Under the pieces are notes generated by a model. That model saw only the letters and a program-made list of their open reading frames with translations, had not been told where the DNA came from and did no database searches. A stretch of 64,000 nt of DNA from NCBI GenBank assembly GCA_014871385.1, contig CM026433.1, positions 6,149,585-6,213,584 of the forward strand, given 5' to 3'. Both the position numbers and the translations under genes were made by a program. Shown one piece after another: positions 34,991 to 51,781 of the stretch (within the stretch, counting starts at the first letter, position 1; every line of letters starts with the position of its first letter). Source of the DNA: Ceratodon purpureus (taxonomy: Eukaryota; Streptophyta; Bryopsida; Pseudoditrichales; Ditrichaceae).

Positions 34991-37900
34991 TATAATCTTT
35001 AGGTATATAATTTTTATCTATACTTAATTTTGAGTTCCTTTAAGTTGCTACTAGATTGTAATAAAATGAAGTTATCGGTTGCGCTTTTAAATTCAATCCT
35101 TCTAACAATCTTATCTTATTTTTGTATATATCTTATTTTTATCTTATCTTATTTCATCATCAAACTAGAGCTTCAACAAATGTCTACAAGACATTCACCA
35201 TCTCCATTGGTGGAAAACAATATAATTTACCAAAGCATTAACATGTTCAAATTCTTTTATCATTATATGTATAGGGCCATATGTGGAGTGGAGTCTCCAA
35301 ATTAGACATGCTTTTATCAAAAAGTTCCAAATGCATTTAGAACATGTCATTTTCACCAATCATGATATAAATGATGATTACTATGTTTTGTTGTAATTTG
35401 TTAACATACACAATGATGATTACATTTGATTGACTAGTAAAATTAAAAAAATGCTTATAAACCCATGCATTGAGCTTTGGTGCTTATAGAATTTTTGATA
35501 GGCATATGCTATTTTGAAAAATATTGTGAATTTGTTTTACGATGCTTTGTAACAAGAAAAATGATTTTCTAAAAACAAAATCACAGATATTCATCATGTC
35601 TAATATAACTATAGTAATGCCCAACTAAACTCTCATATTTTGATGGAAACTTGGAATATAATTTAAAAATGTTTAATTGTCCAACTGGACAATAAAACTA
35701 TCTCTCATTACTAAGCATGTTCTTTAATACACTCTAGTTTCATTTCTACACTATCCACAAGACTTCTCAATTAAGATCCTTGTCCAACTTCACTTACCCT
35801 TCACTATACACTAAAGTGAAATACATTGTCTTCCTAGTAGAGTCTAGACATGATAGTGAAAAGTCAATTGGATAAAAATACAATATTGTAAACCATCCAA
35901 TTTTACCCCTAAAGGACTGAGAGACCCAAAATGGATCTTTAGTAATTTTGGGCAGATAACTATGATTACAATAAACATTTTATTTTTCTATATTTTCTTG
36001 TGAAAATAAAGATTTGTAAAATCGTCTAATCAAAATTTGAGAAAGTTATAAAGTTTCTAAGATTTCACCTTGAATTTGGGCAACAAGGGTAGGGCTAAAA
36101 ATTTCTCAAATCGTTTTTTAATTTAAAAAACAATTAGAATCATATTTTGCAAGGTTTTGTGAATGTGGGAAGATTTAATTCATTGCATTCTGATAAGTCA
36201 AGCAAATGATATAAAAAGTCATTTTTTGTGGTCACCTGCCAAAAATATTTACAAAAACAAACTTTGAGGAATCATCTTGAATTCAATTTTAACAAATTTT
36301 AAATAATAAAAAATAAATAAAAAATTACAATTGATTCATACAATACTCTCACAGATGGGATTAACATGATTGTATTTTATGTCAACAAAATTAGTGATTT
36401 AGGTTTAACTTTCATTTTATACCTCTATCCTCTTTATATTCTTTTAAAAGGCAAGTATTGAGGTTTTTTATTTTGAATTTTTTTTGGTGAATCTTCATAG
36501 CATTTATCTATTACAATACCAATTTCTTCAATTTAGAATACATAGCCATATTTTTTGAAAGTTATATACACTTAAATTTCAGCTTCAGCAAAGATTGAAA
36601 ATTACTTGTTCTTGGTGTTTAGGGGCTAAGATTCCACAATATATTTTGTTCCTAACTCTAAATTTTGCAGAATAAGTTTTTTACTATGTTAGCTATAGGA
36701 TCCTATGGTTGAATTTATTGGAAAATGTCACAATGTCAAAAAATTAGCTTGTTTTACCTAGTGGTATTAAATAATAGTTTTGAGGTGAAAAGAGTCTTAG
36801 TCCTTTAGGGGTTAAAGTTGTGGCTCATTTCTAAAATTTGAAAATGTATACAATAGTTATAGAAATCATACATATATATTTTTTGGATTCATTAATTCCA
36901 ATTTAAAATGAAGATTAAAAAAAATAACAAAAAAACATACAACCACTTTCATTCCCTCAACTATACATCTCTAGAATCTTTTGTTCTTTTTTCATAGAAA
37001 TATGATAGAGCATTTAGATTGCTTATTTTACAAAAAAATAATAATTTCATATAGTATGCAAAGTCTCTACTTTTGTTGTTGCTACTGCTATTGCAAATGA
37101 ATGATGTTGTATCTATATATGTCTGACTTTCAAGAACATCATAAAGAAGGCTGCTAAACAACAAACTTGACAATTCCTCTTTTGGTTAAATGCAGAAAAC
37201 AATAACATCGACAAAATGGACCATCCAATGAACTACCATCTTTAAGAAAATGGTTTCAGCCAAAAGAAATTTCTATCCCACAAATCAATGAAGTTTTGTA
37301 CATTGAAGTACATATCACTTCAACAAGAATGGACAACTTCAAAGCAAACTTAACTAGTAAGTATATACAATAGCCTCAACAAGGTCAATTTGATTTTGGT
37401 CAAACTTGTGGTTACTAAATATAGTTTGCATGAAGTTAGATTTTTTTTGGAGATCGTGGATTTTCCCAAATTTATATGCCTTTCTAGCTATCAAAGACAC
37501 TGGGCGTTTGTATTTGAATTTCAACATACCTTCCTGTGAAAAGTCAAGTGATTCTTTAGGTTCTATAGGTCTTATGAGGGTAAAGAGTGCACAGATATAT
37601 TCCTAACCTAGGAACAAATATTTGAAGGGCCTAAAGTCAAATTTACTTTTGAATTTGATTTTTTTGGCTCACAAAACGCTTCAAACCCATTTTGCAACAA
37701 AAGAAAAAATATTTTTTCCAACTTTGAACATTACGATCTCACATACGGTAAGGAGTTTGAATCTAGGATTTGGGTACATGTAAATGTACAAGCAAGGTAA
37801 TAGATCCTATAGTTATCCCCAAAATACATCAAAACTTGAAAACTTTCACCTTGTATTGAAAGAGTCTAGTTTTGAGGGTTTTTGGCAGTTTTGAAGCTTT

Positions 37901-38366
37901 TCGACTATAGGGGTTAATTTTCATCTAGCAAATTCACATCATTCAAAAATATTGGAAAGTTTAATAAAAAGCAGCTCCATCTACAAGTACTCCTGATAAG
38001 ATTAAACAAAGGGTCATGGCAAATGACAGCTTTGTCTTATTGAGAAAACACAAGGTTATATGTACAGTTTGGAAAAGTCTACTCCTCATGTTCTATAAGT
38101 ACCATACTAGCTGAAAGTCATTAAAATCATTCAAGAAACAAGTTCCATCAATTCATCATCACCTTCTTTCAGCAATCTTCAGTCTCATAAGACGGAGAAT
38201 AACAAGTTCCAGTAGATAGTGATCTAAGAACAAAAAACCTTTACTTCGGTGATCTGATGTTGTTTTACTTATGCAATGTCCTGTGCAATCCTCCCAATGC
38301 AAAGCTCCCTGTACAAGCGTTCAGAGCATGGGTAAGGTGGTGATGAAACGGCAATCAAGCAATGAA
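34991..38366. other. AT-rich gene-free region with decayed elements
   Basis: No gene supported. Holds TTAA element F (listed separately) and, at about 37620-37917, a truncated relative ending ACTATAGGGG-TTAA whose left end I cannot find. The part next to 38366 is probably GDH 3' UTR. Confidence 0.45.
35902..36815. mobile_element. TTAA element F
   Basis: Ends CCCCTAAAGGACT and AGTCCTTTAGGGG form a 13-bp perfect inverted repeat; 906 bp between. Right flank TTAA (36812-36815); the left flank reads TTTA, a presumed point change. More diverged in the interior than C, D and E. No ORF. Confidence 0.7.
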
Positions 38367-42616
<4,250 letters not shown>

Positions 42617-45600
42617 ATGTTGCCCGCTGAGGATTTATACGAGAATTTGTCGCGGATGGGTGGCAAGTCGGAGGTTGACGGGGAGTGGGTCATGTCTGGA
42701 ATGAGCGGATTTCGGGTTGAGAAATTGGGAGGGGATGATGAGGCGATGGTGGATGTGAGGAGGGTGGCCATGTATGACTCGGAGGCTCAGAATGGTGCCA
42801 GTAAGCGTGATGTTTCGAAGTTGCAGTCGGAGGATGTCAGGCCTCGACTGTCGTCGCCATGGGTATGAGAATGCACATCTCTCTTGCTTTGTGTCGGGTT
42901 GATGGTTGTGTCTGTGAACGTAGAGGAAGCATTTACAAGAGATTTTTGGATGCTGCTAACATATTAGCAGTGGGCAATAACATCATCGGAAGATTGTTGA
43001 AGCACTTGATTTGAGGGGTTAGAGAGGGGTTGGGTTGAGGGGAGTTTAGTGGAACTGGTGATGGAGGTAGTTGCCGCTTCTAAGCTGGCTGTAGGATTGC
43101 AACGGAGTGTACTGCTGATGTAGTGAATCCAGTGTTAGTTTTTCACACCGTTGCAGAGATTCACTGATACCGGTAGGCGTGATAGTAATTTACAAGCGTG
43201 GAACATCCGTTTGGACTCTCTCGTTCGGAGAATTAGGCGTTGTTCAATCGGTATGCAATGTATTGTGGAATCGGTGGAATCAGAGGCTGACAGCAAGTGG
43301 GTTTGAGGTAAAACGTAGCCAGGAATGATAGTTATTGTAGTGGCAGTGGTGGAAGATGAGTCCAATTGTCTATTATATATGTTTGCGCATGTGACATGTA
43401 TTTGATTATGATTGTGTTCTGTGCGTTTATTTCTTTTTGAGGTCTTGATGATTCCATGAATGGTTGTGCAGAATCCTTTAGCTGGTCCTGCAGAGTACCG
43501 GCGGCGAAGAACAGTCTTTGACCGAATTAGATTTGGAGGGGATGGCCCTCATCGTCATAGCTCTTTGAGGGAGTTTTCGCACCGCGCAGCCAGTGAGACC
43601 TACCTGATCACCCGTCTAGCGTTCACGCTTTTGAAGTTCCTCGGGTAAGTTGTCTCTTTCTTCGCCCTTTTATGTTTTGTTTTAGAGTTGGTTGGAAAAC
43701 ATAAAATCAGTGAAAGGATTGTGCGGTTTTGCTGTTTTTTAGTGTGATGTTAGGTTTTGTAATTCGTGAAGCATTGAAGGTTGGAGGAGTATAGAATATG
43801 TTTCTGTGTAACATTAAGTTGATCACCTGTTTGAGTTCTGTATATTTATCTTGTTCACTGCATTTTACAACGTGATACTGATGTCGATTAGTCTCGTGTA
43901 ACAGGATTGGAACGCGATGGATTGGCAAGTTCCTCCGACTGGGTCTGTACGCAGTTTTCCTCATGCCAGGCTTTATTCAGGGTGAATTTGACAACTTTGC
44001 TCTTTACTTCTAGGTCCATACTCAACCTCCGGGCCTCCTAATTCACCAATGTTGGTGAGGGTGGTTTCGTGATTCCTATGAGGACTGTATCATCACCCTC
44101 GTGCTTGTCACTTCTGCAAATCACAGTAATTGTAGATTGTTGGTTGCAGCAAAATTCTCATATCCTGAGTCTGCTGAAGGTATTGCGATGTTTGTGATGA
44201 AGCAAATAGTGCATGTGACTCCCAACAGTTCCACGTGAGGTCTTCATAGAGTAGATTAGGTTATGTCTTCAAATGAGGAGGCATTCGTTCTCTTGTATGC
44301 CTAGAGTTTCACCGATCTGACAACGGACTTTCTCATAACTGCAGTTGGATACTTTTATTATTTTGATAAGCGTATATATCGAAGTATCATATATGGAGAT
44401 CAACCTCGGAACAGGTTAGGGAACTTATTTGTAATTGTTGATATATTAGATAATGTGTCAGGAATGAAATATCGTAATACGTTTTCTTCCTCCCTTTTTT
44501 CTTGTTTTGTAAACTTCTTGTTGATCTCTATTTGGTACTTCCTGCCGGGCTTTCTGCTTCCTAACTGTTGAAAATAATGAAACAGGTTTGACTTGTATTT
44601 ACCACCCGATAGTGACAAACCAAAGCCGGTAGTAATATTTATTACGGGTGGAGCTTGGGTCATCGGGTAAGAATACCTACATATTTTGGCGTTGTTTCCC
44701 GTTTCAAAGTTCTTTTTAGCTTACTAGCTTTCGTATGCTTCGACTAATTCTTTCTCTTTTTAGGTACAAAGCGTGGGGATCCTTGTTAGCACAGCAGCTA
44801 GTAGAACGAGATGTTATCGTGGCCTGCATTGATTACAGGTGCGACCTCAAAGATTCTTGCTTAATTTCATTAAAAGATGCACTTCATTTCTATAACTGGA
44901 GGCATCATATAAGGCAGTATCAAGCAGTTTTGTGGCATGCTTTTGCTTTCGCTTGGTGATTGTCGACCATTTTTTGATGAGACCATTTACGAGAAAAGTT
45001 GTGACTGTTTTAGTCTTGCAGTGAAATCATTTCTAGTGGCCGCAAGTTTTTCTTATACTATTGTAGTCCTAGGTGTAGTTTTCGACAGCAACACATGTAC
45101 ATCCAAATAGCGTTTGACAGATATGTTGTTTTGTATATTGCAGAAACTTCCCTCAAGGCAGCATTAGTGATATGATCGCTGATGTTTCGAGAGGGATAGG
45201 TTATGTATATAAGAATATTGAGAGCTATGGTGGGGATCCAAACATGTGAGTTTCCCATATTTTTCAGTGATTTCTGAGGGGCATAGGTTTTCAAGTCTAT
45301 GGCTTTGTTGGTTAGGAACTCGGTGGATGTTAAACCCTTATTGCAATTCTCGATTCAGTTCTTCCGTTGTTGAATGTTCTGCTGAATGCTTCTATCTCAA
45401 GGCATTTTGTACTTGACATGATATCTGGACTCCTGCAATATGGAGCAGGGTTTATCTAGCAGGTCAATCTGCCGGAGCGCACCTTGCTGCTTGTGCTTTG
45501 TTGATGCAAGCTGAGAAAGAGATAAGTGAGGACGCAGCAGAGCTCGTTTGGAGGTCATCTAAACTCAAATCATACATGGCGATTTCAGGCGGGTGAGTTG

Positions 45601-47040
45601 GTGATGAATGATTCTAAGGGATACGTGGATGTATTGTTACTTTTATTTTTCTGCCAAATCGTAAGTTTCCAAAAATTGAGCTATTTGCATTGAACTGCTT
45701 TACACAGATTAACAGCTGGATGATCTCGGAATTTCCCAAAAAAATTGACGTCCTGTTTTCTTGATTAATGTGTCAAAACTAATCTCTACATACTTGGGAA
45801 CCGATACTGGATATCTGAGATTTTGTCCCTCCGGATTTACAAATGGTGCAGATATAACTTGGTAAAGCTTGTGGAATATTTTCATACAAGGGGTCTTGAC
45901 AAATCAATTATGTTAAGGTTTTCTCTTACCCTTCTTCTGCTAAGCGCCAAGTGATGTAGGTTGAGAAGGTTGTCAATGCAAATATTGCTTGAGTTAAATA
46001 CAATTATGTCGGTATTATAGTCTTACTACTAAAAATGGTTCATTCTAATTCATAGTTCCAGGCAATAGTGATATCTCGTTTCTGAGTTTTCCTTGCTAAT
46101 ATTTGTTGTGATTGTTTTGGATGACTTTAGGGTAATGGAGGGAGAAAAATCATTGCCAATTTATTCTCCCGAATATATGGTCCAAACACCAACTTTTAAG
46201 AAAGCGGTTCCTTTGCTCCCTCCCATTACTTTGTTTCATGGAACAGGAGATTACTCGATTCCCCATGAAGCCAGGTACTGTTCTCAGCTTTCTAAGTCAA
46301 GGATTCGAGAGCTCGATTCAGTCAGCAAAACTCACATTTTAACAAAGAAACCCTCTCAATAATCGATCAGACATAAAACTTGCTTTAGCAAAATGTGCTA
46401 TGTATTCCAGCTTTACCTGAGAAAAAAACTAGGTACGTTTATGAATGTTTTAGTTTTCTATGAAAGCCCCTGCTTTGCAATCAAATGACACACCTTGCCA
46501 CGTGCAGTGAAGCGTTTGCGGATGCCCTACGATCAGTGGGTGCACAAGTTAACACAGTCCTGTACCCAGACAAGACACACACAGACTTGTTTCTGCAGGT
46601 TTTGTCTCTACCTTCATCTGAATAGTCTCTGAAAGCCATATATCGTGGACACTCACTTGTGTCTATCTGTTGGAACCAGTTTTACATGTCACCTGTGCTC
46701 CTGGCAATTCCAACATCTGCAAACTAAGTTCTGCCCTCGCTCTTGACTGTTTTGTTTTTGTTTCTTGTTTTTGTTTTCTGTCTGTTTGTTTGTTTGTTTC
46801 TTTTCTTCTCTATTTCATCTTCTCTGGTCCTCCATTTCTGTTGTTAAACCACCTTGAATTTTGGATGCTATGCAGGACCCCATGCGAGGTGGGAAAGACG
46901 AGTTGTTAGCGGACATTTTAGCTGTAGTGCATGCTAGTGACGAGGAAGCCAGGGCTGAAGATGTGAAGAATGCTTACTTTCGTCGACGGCTTGTGCCAGA
47001 AATTCTGTTGCAACTTGCCCGGAGAGTCAGTCCATTCTAA
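42617..47040 (+). CDS. ICME: Isoprenylcysteine alpha-carbonyl methylesterase
   Basis: Removes the methyl ester from prenylated C-terminal cysteines; membrane-associated alpha/beta hydrolase acting in ABA-linked signalling in plants. Twelve exons: 42617-42862, 43472-43644, 43905-43981, 44345-44414, 44586-44666, 44764-44838, 45144-45245, 45449-45592, 45852-45917, 46131-46274, 46508-46598 and 46876-47040; 477 residues. Family landmarks: [20 protein letters not shown], a hydrophobic span [34 protein letters not shown], oxyanion motif [20 protein letters not shown] with nucleophile Ser282, HGTGDYSIP with Asp385, DKTHTDLF with His417, and a C terminus ending ARRVSPF. The start is uncertain: the frame is open back to an ATG at 42218 (133 more residues), but that part has no family similarity. 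The gene's 3' end was copied to 23.9-24.8 kb. Confidence 0.93.
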
Positions 47041-47690
47041 TCAAACTGGTCACTTGAGGCATGATTTCGTAAGTGATGGACGTCACTTATTCTTGTGACT
47101 TCGGTTGGAGCATATTTCATTAGTGCTTGTGAGAAGAGTTTCTATGCCTGTAAGAGAGTTTGGTTAGTCTTTGTAGAATTAGCACCTCAACAAAAACATT
47201 TAGATGTGTATCAGAACAAGCAAGAATTAGCAAACTGTAATTTTTACATTCTTAACATGATTTCTATCCTCTAATTTAAGGATGTTGTTTGTGGATTCTG
47301 TAGATAATTATGATTTTGGGATTTTGGCAGGTTTGTCTAATGTCAATATTGAATGTGATTTTTTGAAAAAAATTGAGGACGTAGGGAGTTACTAGAGTTT
47401 TTGGGGAATATAATGGTTTTTTTTTCATTGGGCCTCTGAGAAAAGAAGTTGTGCTCCTTTAAATCATTTTTCGACAACTTTGGGCAACTCCATTAAATCA
47501 TTTGTTAGAAGGTTTTAGTGTCTTTGAGATTTTTATACAACAAACTATCATGATTGTTTTTGAAGTTGTCTTAAAATTAAAAAATTAAAAAATTGAGTTT
47601 GTAGTGGAAGATCTTTATTTCATGGAAAGTCAAGGTTAATTCAAGATGCAAAAGAACACATCCTTTATCACACAATAAGAGAAGATTTTA
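47041..47690 (+). other. ICME 3' flank, also present in the inverted duplicate
   Basis: No ORF. Matches 23231-23938 in reverse, with more differences than the exons. Probably 3' UTR followed by intergenic sequence. Confidence 0.6.
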
Positions 47691-47699
47691 AAAAAAAGA

Positions 47700-49600
47700 C
47701 AGTGATCATGTTTGGAAAGTTGCAAATGACGCTGAATTACTCAGAGATATCTCATCTAGCAAAAATGCAAGCCCGAGGTTCAAGCTTAAAGAGGACTCCT
47801 GGATGGATGGAGCTTGAACCTGAGACCCCATGTATGCCAAGCGAGACTCTTCCGAGTAATTCTAGGTCTGGCTTTCCCAATTTCAGATCAATTTCTGATG
47901 CATAGCAAAAATATTTGTAGGTTTATATACTCTTTCTGGAAGAACAACGCATCACCATTAGTATTACAGTGGCATGGTAATTTGTTTATGATGTAAATAT
48001 GTCATTCTATATTACAAAATATCTACTTTTCCTTGTGTGAACATAAGAGTGACAATTAATGGAAAATATCTTTTGTCAGAAATGTCTGTATCAAAAAGTA
48101 GACAAAACTTGTACATCTTTTATTCAGGTCCTCTTCTAAAAAGACACAATTTTTTGGTGATGAAGCTTCCTTGAACATGGTCTATTTCCTTACATAAAAT
48201 CTTTTATCACAAGGTGACATACAATGTGGATTATAATGTAGATTTTTAATTCAAATGGGTTATATTAGCATTTATTGGTAAAATTGAAAATAGCGGGTGA
48301 AGTGTAATCAAAATCTACAACTTAAAATCAAAATCAAGCAAACACCTTAAATAAATAAATAAAACTATGGTAAAATACCCTCTCTAAAAACCAATGCCCC
48401 ATAATGTTACAAATATGCAAAAAGTCAAGGAGGTGAAATTCTTATTTCAAAACAATGCCACGCAGAATGAAAAGTATATGAAAGTGCGAGGTCTAAAACA
48501 AGCATTTTTGTCTTCAGAGGCTCTAACCAAGCCTTAAATTCTAAACAAAATCAAAGGACAGAACAAGTTAATTCCTATATGCACGAGAAACAGAAATGTG
48601 GTCGCATTCTACCTTGGGTAGGCTGCTACAATGTCAAAAATAACCATTAAGCTTTGGAATTTTTAGTGTAGATTCTTTAAGTCATTATATACACGTCGAG
48701 CTTTGTTTCATAAAATTTTAATATGTAATGCAAGAGTTATAAAGGATTGAAGGTTTTAAATCTCAACAAGGGTAGCCAAAAAAGAATTCATATTTTTTCT
48801 AAAAAACTAAATAATTATATCATTATTTTCTAGGATTTTATATTTACATAAAAAGCTTCAAAACTTTCCAATCCAATAAATAAGGTACAAGATATGAAAA
48901 GTCTTAATATTTTCGGGCAATTTGGTCAACTATTCATCAAAAATAACTCTAAGAACTGATCTTGAAGTTGATTATAACAATTTTCCAAAAATTAAAATTA
49001 ATTTTTTTTTTGTTTACTTGATACATGATTTTCACCGTTGGAATCGATATAATCTATTTTTACGTGGATATAGTTAGCAATTTAGTTTTTCTTTCTATTC
49101 TACGTCATACTCTAATTTACATATGGTTTGAAGATGAAAAACAAGGTTCAATCTTTGAATTTTTTTGTGGAGACTCTCTAGTCATTTTATAAATAGAATC
49201 TGCAGTTTTCCATTCTAAAATTGTAAAACAAAATTTTTGAAAATTCATTGTTGAGTTTTTTGAAGGATTGAAATAAACTTGTTTTTGAAGTTTAAACATT
49301 ACGATCTTGCGATTGATTTTGTTTATGACTCTAAACATTTGGAATAAAATATTTTGATAAGTTAGTTATAAGACCTTACGGTTGAAATTACAAAAGAATG
49401 TTATTATATATTGAAAAAATAGCTTGCTTTACAAGAAGGTATTGAAAAGTAATTTTGAATTTGAAAAAAACAATTTTGAATTTGAAATCATCAAGAGCAT
49501 TTAGAGGTTAACATGCGGATGATATTTTAATAAATAAATGGATGAAACAATTTTCCTACACTACTATTTGGAATCAAAAAACTGAGTATTTGCAATGCCT
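47700..49600 (-). repeat. Dispersed repeat R, copy 5, containing element H
   Basis: Landmarks GCTTGAACCTGAGACCCCATG near 47812, GTTTATGATGTAAATATGTCATTCT near 47984, and ATCTACTTTTCCTTGTG. Collinear with copy 6 at 55.1-56.1 kb except for element H. Its far end runs into the leader of the DOHH gene. Confidence 0.68.
48568..49512. mobile_element. TTAA element H, with an unoccupied sister site
   Basis: TTAA at 48568-48571 and 49509-49512, 937 bp between. Ends are worn (TTCCTATATGC and GCATTTAGAGG). Flanks read GACAGAACAAG-TTAA-[element]-TTAA-CATGCGGATGATATTTTAAT. The empty site at 55991-55994 reads GACATAACTCG-TTAA-CACATGGATGAAATTTTAAT. Older than C-E, judging by end decay. Confidence 0.78.
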
Positions 49601-49922
49601 ATTCCCTAGAATCAAAGCCAATAAAAGAAGAAGAAAGCACAACGTCAAAGCAAAAGTATGAAAAAGCAAAAGTATGAAAAAGCAAAAGTATGATAAGCAA
49701 AAAGTAAAAGCGAATCCACAGGAGAAGGAGAAAGCAGTGGAGTCAGAAAACACAGCAAGTTGCCAACCGAAAGCACCGAAGCGACGATGGTGCGGAAGCA
49801 CAGGCGAAAGATTTTGTAGCAAACCCGCAAATCTCACCCAAAACCACACGAGGAAGAATTCCACACAAGCACGCTGCGGCGGTGAAGCAGCAGCAGCAGC
49901 GGGAGCAGGAGCAGGAGCAGCC
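49595..49922 (+). promoter_or_regulatory. DOHH upstream/leader region shared with repeat copy 6
   Basis: 49595-49700 matches 56051-56130 (CCCTAGAATSAAAG, CAATAAAAGAAGAAGAAA, AGCAAAAGTATGAAAA). It includes a short tandem AAAGCAAAAGTATGA array (49650-49700) and ends in a GCAGCAGCAGCAGCGGGAGCA run before the ATG. The DOHH frame is open back to 49674, giving a possible 83-residue extension, but the family start fits 49923. Confidence 0.55.
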
Positions 49923-51096
49923 ATGGCGGAGGCGGAGGCCAACATGGTGGCGTTCCTGCGGGGGTGCCTGCAGGACTCGTCGCTCCCCGTGCAGCACCGA
50001 TGGCGGGCCATCTTCTCGCTCCGGAACTACAAGGGGGAGGATGCGCGACAAGCCCTCATTGACGCCATGTCTGATGAGTCCAACTTGCTGGCGCACGAGG
50101 CTGCGTTCGCGCTCGGGCAAATGCAGGACGCGGAAGCGGTTTCCGCCTTGCGGCGTACCTTGAAGGGCGTCGAAGAGTTTCACCCGATTGTCCGCCATGA
50201 GGTGAGTTTTGGTTTCGCAGGGATTGGAGTTTTGGGTTTTGGAAGAAATTAGGGTTTTGGTGCATTTAGGGTTTTGAGGGTTTTGCTGGGTTTTGGAGTT
50301 TGGTTTGGATGGGTTTTGGATATTGTAGTGGTTTTTTTGTTTAATTGAGATTGAGTTTGGGGTTTTTGTTGAGGTGAGGGGATTTTTATGGAGTTTGGGT
50401 TGATTGCAGGCAGCAGAGGCTTTGGGTGCAATTGGGAGACCGGAGTGTTTAGACTTGCTGAAGGAGGCTCTTGTGAGTGATCCTGCCCCGGAAGTACGGG
50501 AGACTTGTGATTTGGCTTTGCACCGCATTCAGCAAGTGCAGGCGGACGACTTGGAAGAGTCTCCGTTTCGGTCGGTGGATCCTGCTGTGGCAGCTTCGTC
50601 GTCTTCCTCGGTTGCTGAGATGAGGTATAGCAATTTTTGTTTATTGGTTTCTGTCGAGCTGTGTTACATTGCTGTTTATCTAGAATGGCCATGATTTAGC
50701 GCAATGGAGAGTTTTTCTCAGATTGTGTCAGTCGTTAAGTATTTTAATCGGGTTGACAAATATGGTGGGGCTGGTATTTCTAGGGAATGTTTTTGGTTCC
50801 TAAGTTATTGCCTAAAATGTGTTGTTTTTCCTTTTTCATGATGGTGATAAAGGAAGGTGCTTCTTGACGAGAACGAGAAAATGCATGAGCGGTATGCCGC
50901 CTTATTCGGCCTTCGTAATCGTGGGAGTCCAGAAGCTGTAGATGCTATTGTTGCCTCTTTGCAATGCGAAAGCGCTCTATTGAAGCATGAGGTATGCATT
51001 ATTAGCAAATAATTCTGTGTTAGGGTTTGTTTTGTGACTTTTGAACGGCTAGAGTTTACAAGGTGTGGAAAGTGTTTCCTCTGCTGCTCTGGTTTA

Positions 51097-51147
<51 letters not shown>

Positions 51148-51781
51148 ATTTTAACGCCTTTCTGGGTTTGCAGGTAGCGTATGTTTTAGGACAGCTTCAA
51201 GACAAAGCCTCGACGGAGGCATTGGTAACTACTTTGAAGGATGCCACAGAGCATCCCATGGTTAGACACGAAGCTGCTGAAGCTTTGGGCTCCATTGCTG
51301 GTATTGTCTCGTGAATCGAAGTCATCTAATTTGAATTTCCATATATTATGCGCAGAAATCGTGAATCCAAGTTGGTCTTGTGTCATACTTTTAGAGATGT
51401 CCTTGTTGTGCGGTGCTTAAGTGTCTGGCTTGAGGAAATATTTTGGAACTACTGTTGAACCTCTCAGATTTTAGAGTAGATTTGAGCGAAGCATGTTCAG
51501 AATGTCAGCTTCATTCGAAGTGATGTAGAGAAATGCAGACATGATTAAGTGTTAGCTTGGCATACATGCATCCTGACGTACAAGTGACCATGGCAGATGA
51601 ACGCAGTGTGGCGCTGCTGAAGAGTTTCTCGACAGATGCTGAACCTATTGTGGCACAGAGCTGTGCTGTTGCGCTTCATATGTTAGAGTTGGAGCAGCAA
51701 GGCAAATCATTTGAGGTTGGTTGTACCAATCCCGAATGCGGGGGAGTAGACCACTCCAGTACATGCGTGTTGGTATGGTAA
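49923..51781 (+). CDS. DOHH: Deoxyhypusine hydroxylase (HEAT-repeat di-iron enzyme)
   Basis: Completes hypusine formation on eIF5A by hydroxylating the deoxyhypusine side chain. Five exons: 49923-50201, 50410-50624, 50853-50991, 51174-51300 and 51597-51781, giving 314 residues, the usual length. Four His-Glu iron-binding pairs are all present: [13 protein letters not shown] (58-59), [15 protein letters not shown] (92-93), [13 protein letters not shown] (210-211) and [15 protein letters not shown] (243-244), in two symmetric groups of HEAT repeats linked by an acidic/Ser-rich region. C terminus [20 protein letters not shown] is typical. The last 22 residues (from [10 protein letters not shown]) read through a potential GT donor after 51715; an alternative spliced tail to a downstream exon near 52200 is possible. 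Cytosolic. Confidence 0.94.
51099..51141 (+). repeat. 43-base T run in DOHH intron 3
   Basis: Uninterrupted T tract within the intron 50992-51173, about 30 bp upstream of the acceptor. It extends the polypyrimidine tract; length is likely variable and may be a sequencing estimate. Confidence 0.85.

Noticed and set aside
44150..44179. 30-nt exon-like segment as a constitutive ICME exon
   Set aside because: Skipping it gives the family sequence FIQVGYFYYF directly; kept only as a possible cassette exon.
49674..49922. DOHH start at the upstream ATG 49674
   Set aside because: The extra 83 residues are low complexity, partly repeat-derived, and not found in DOHH proteins, while the 49923 start gives the standard 314-residue length.
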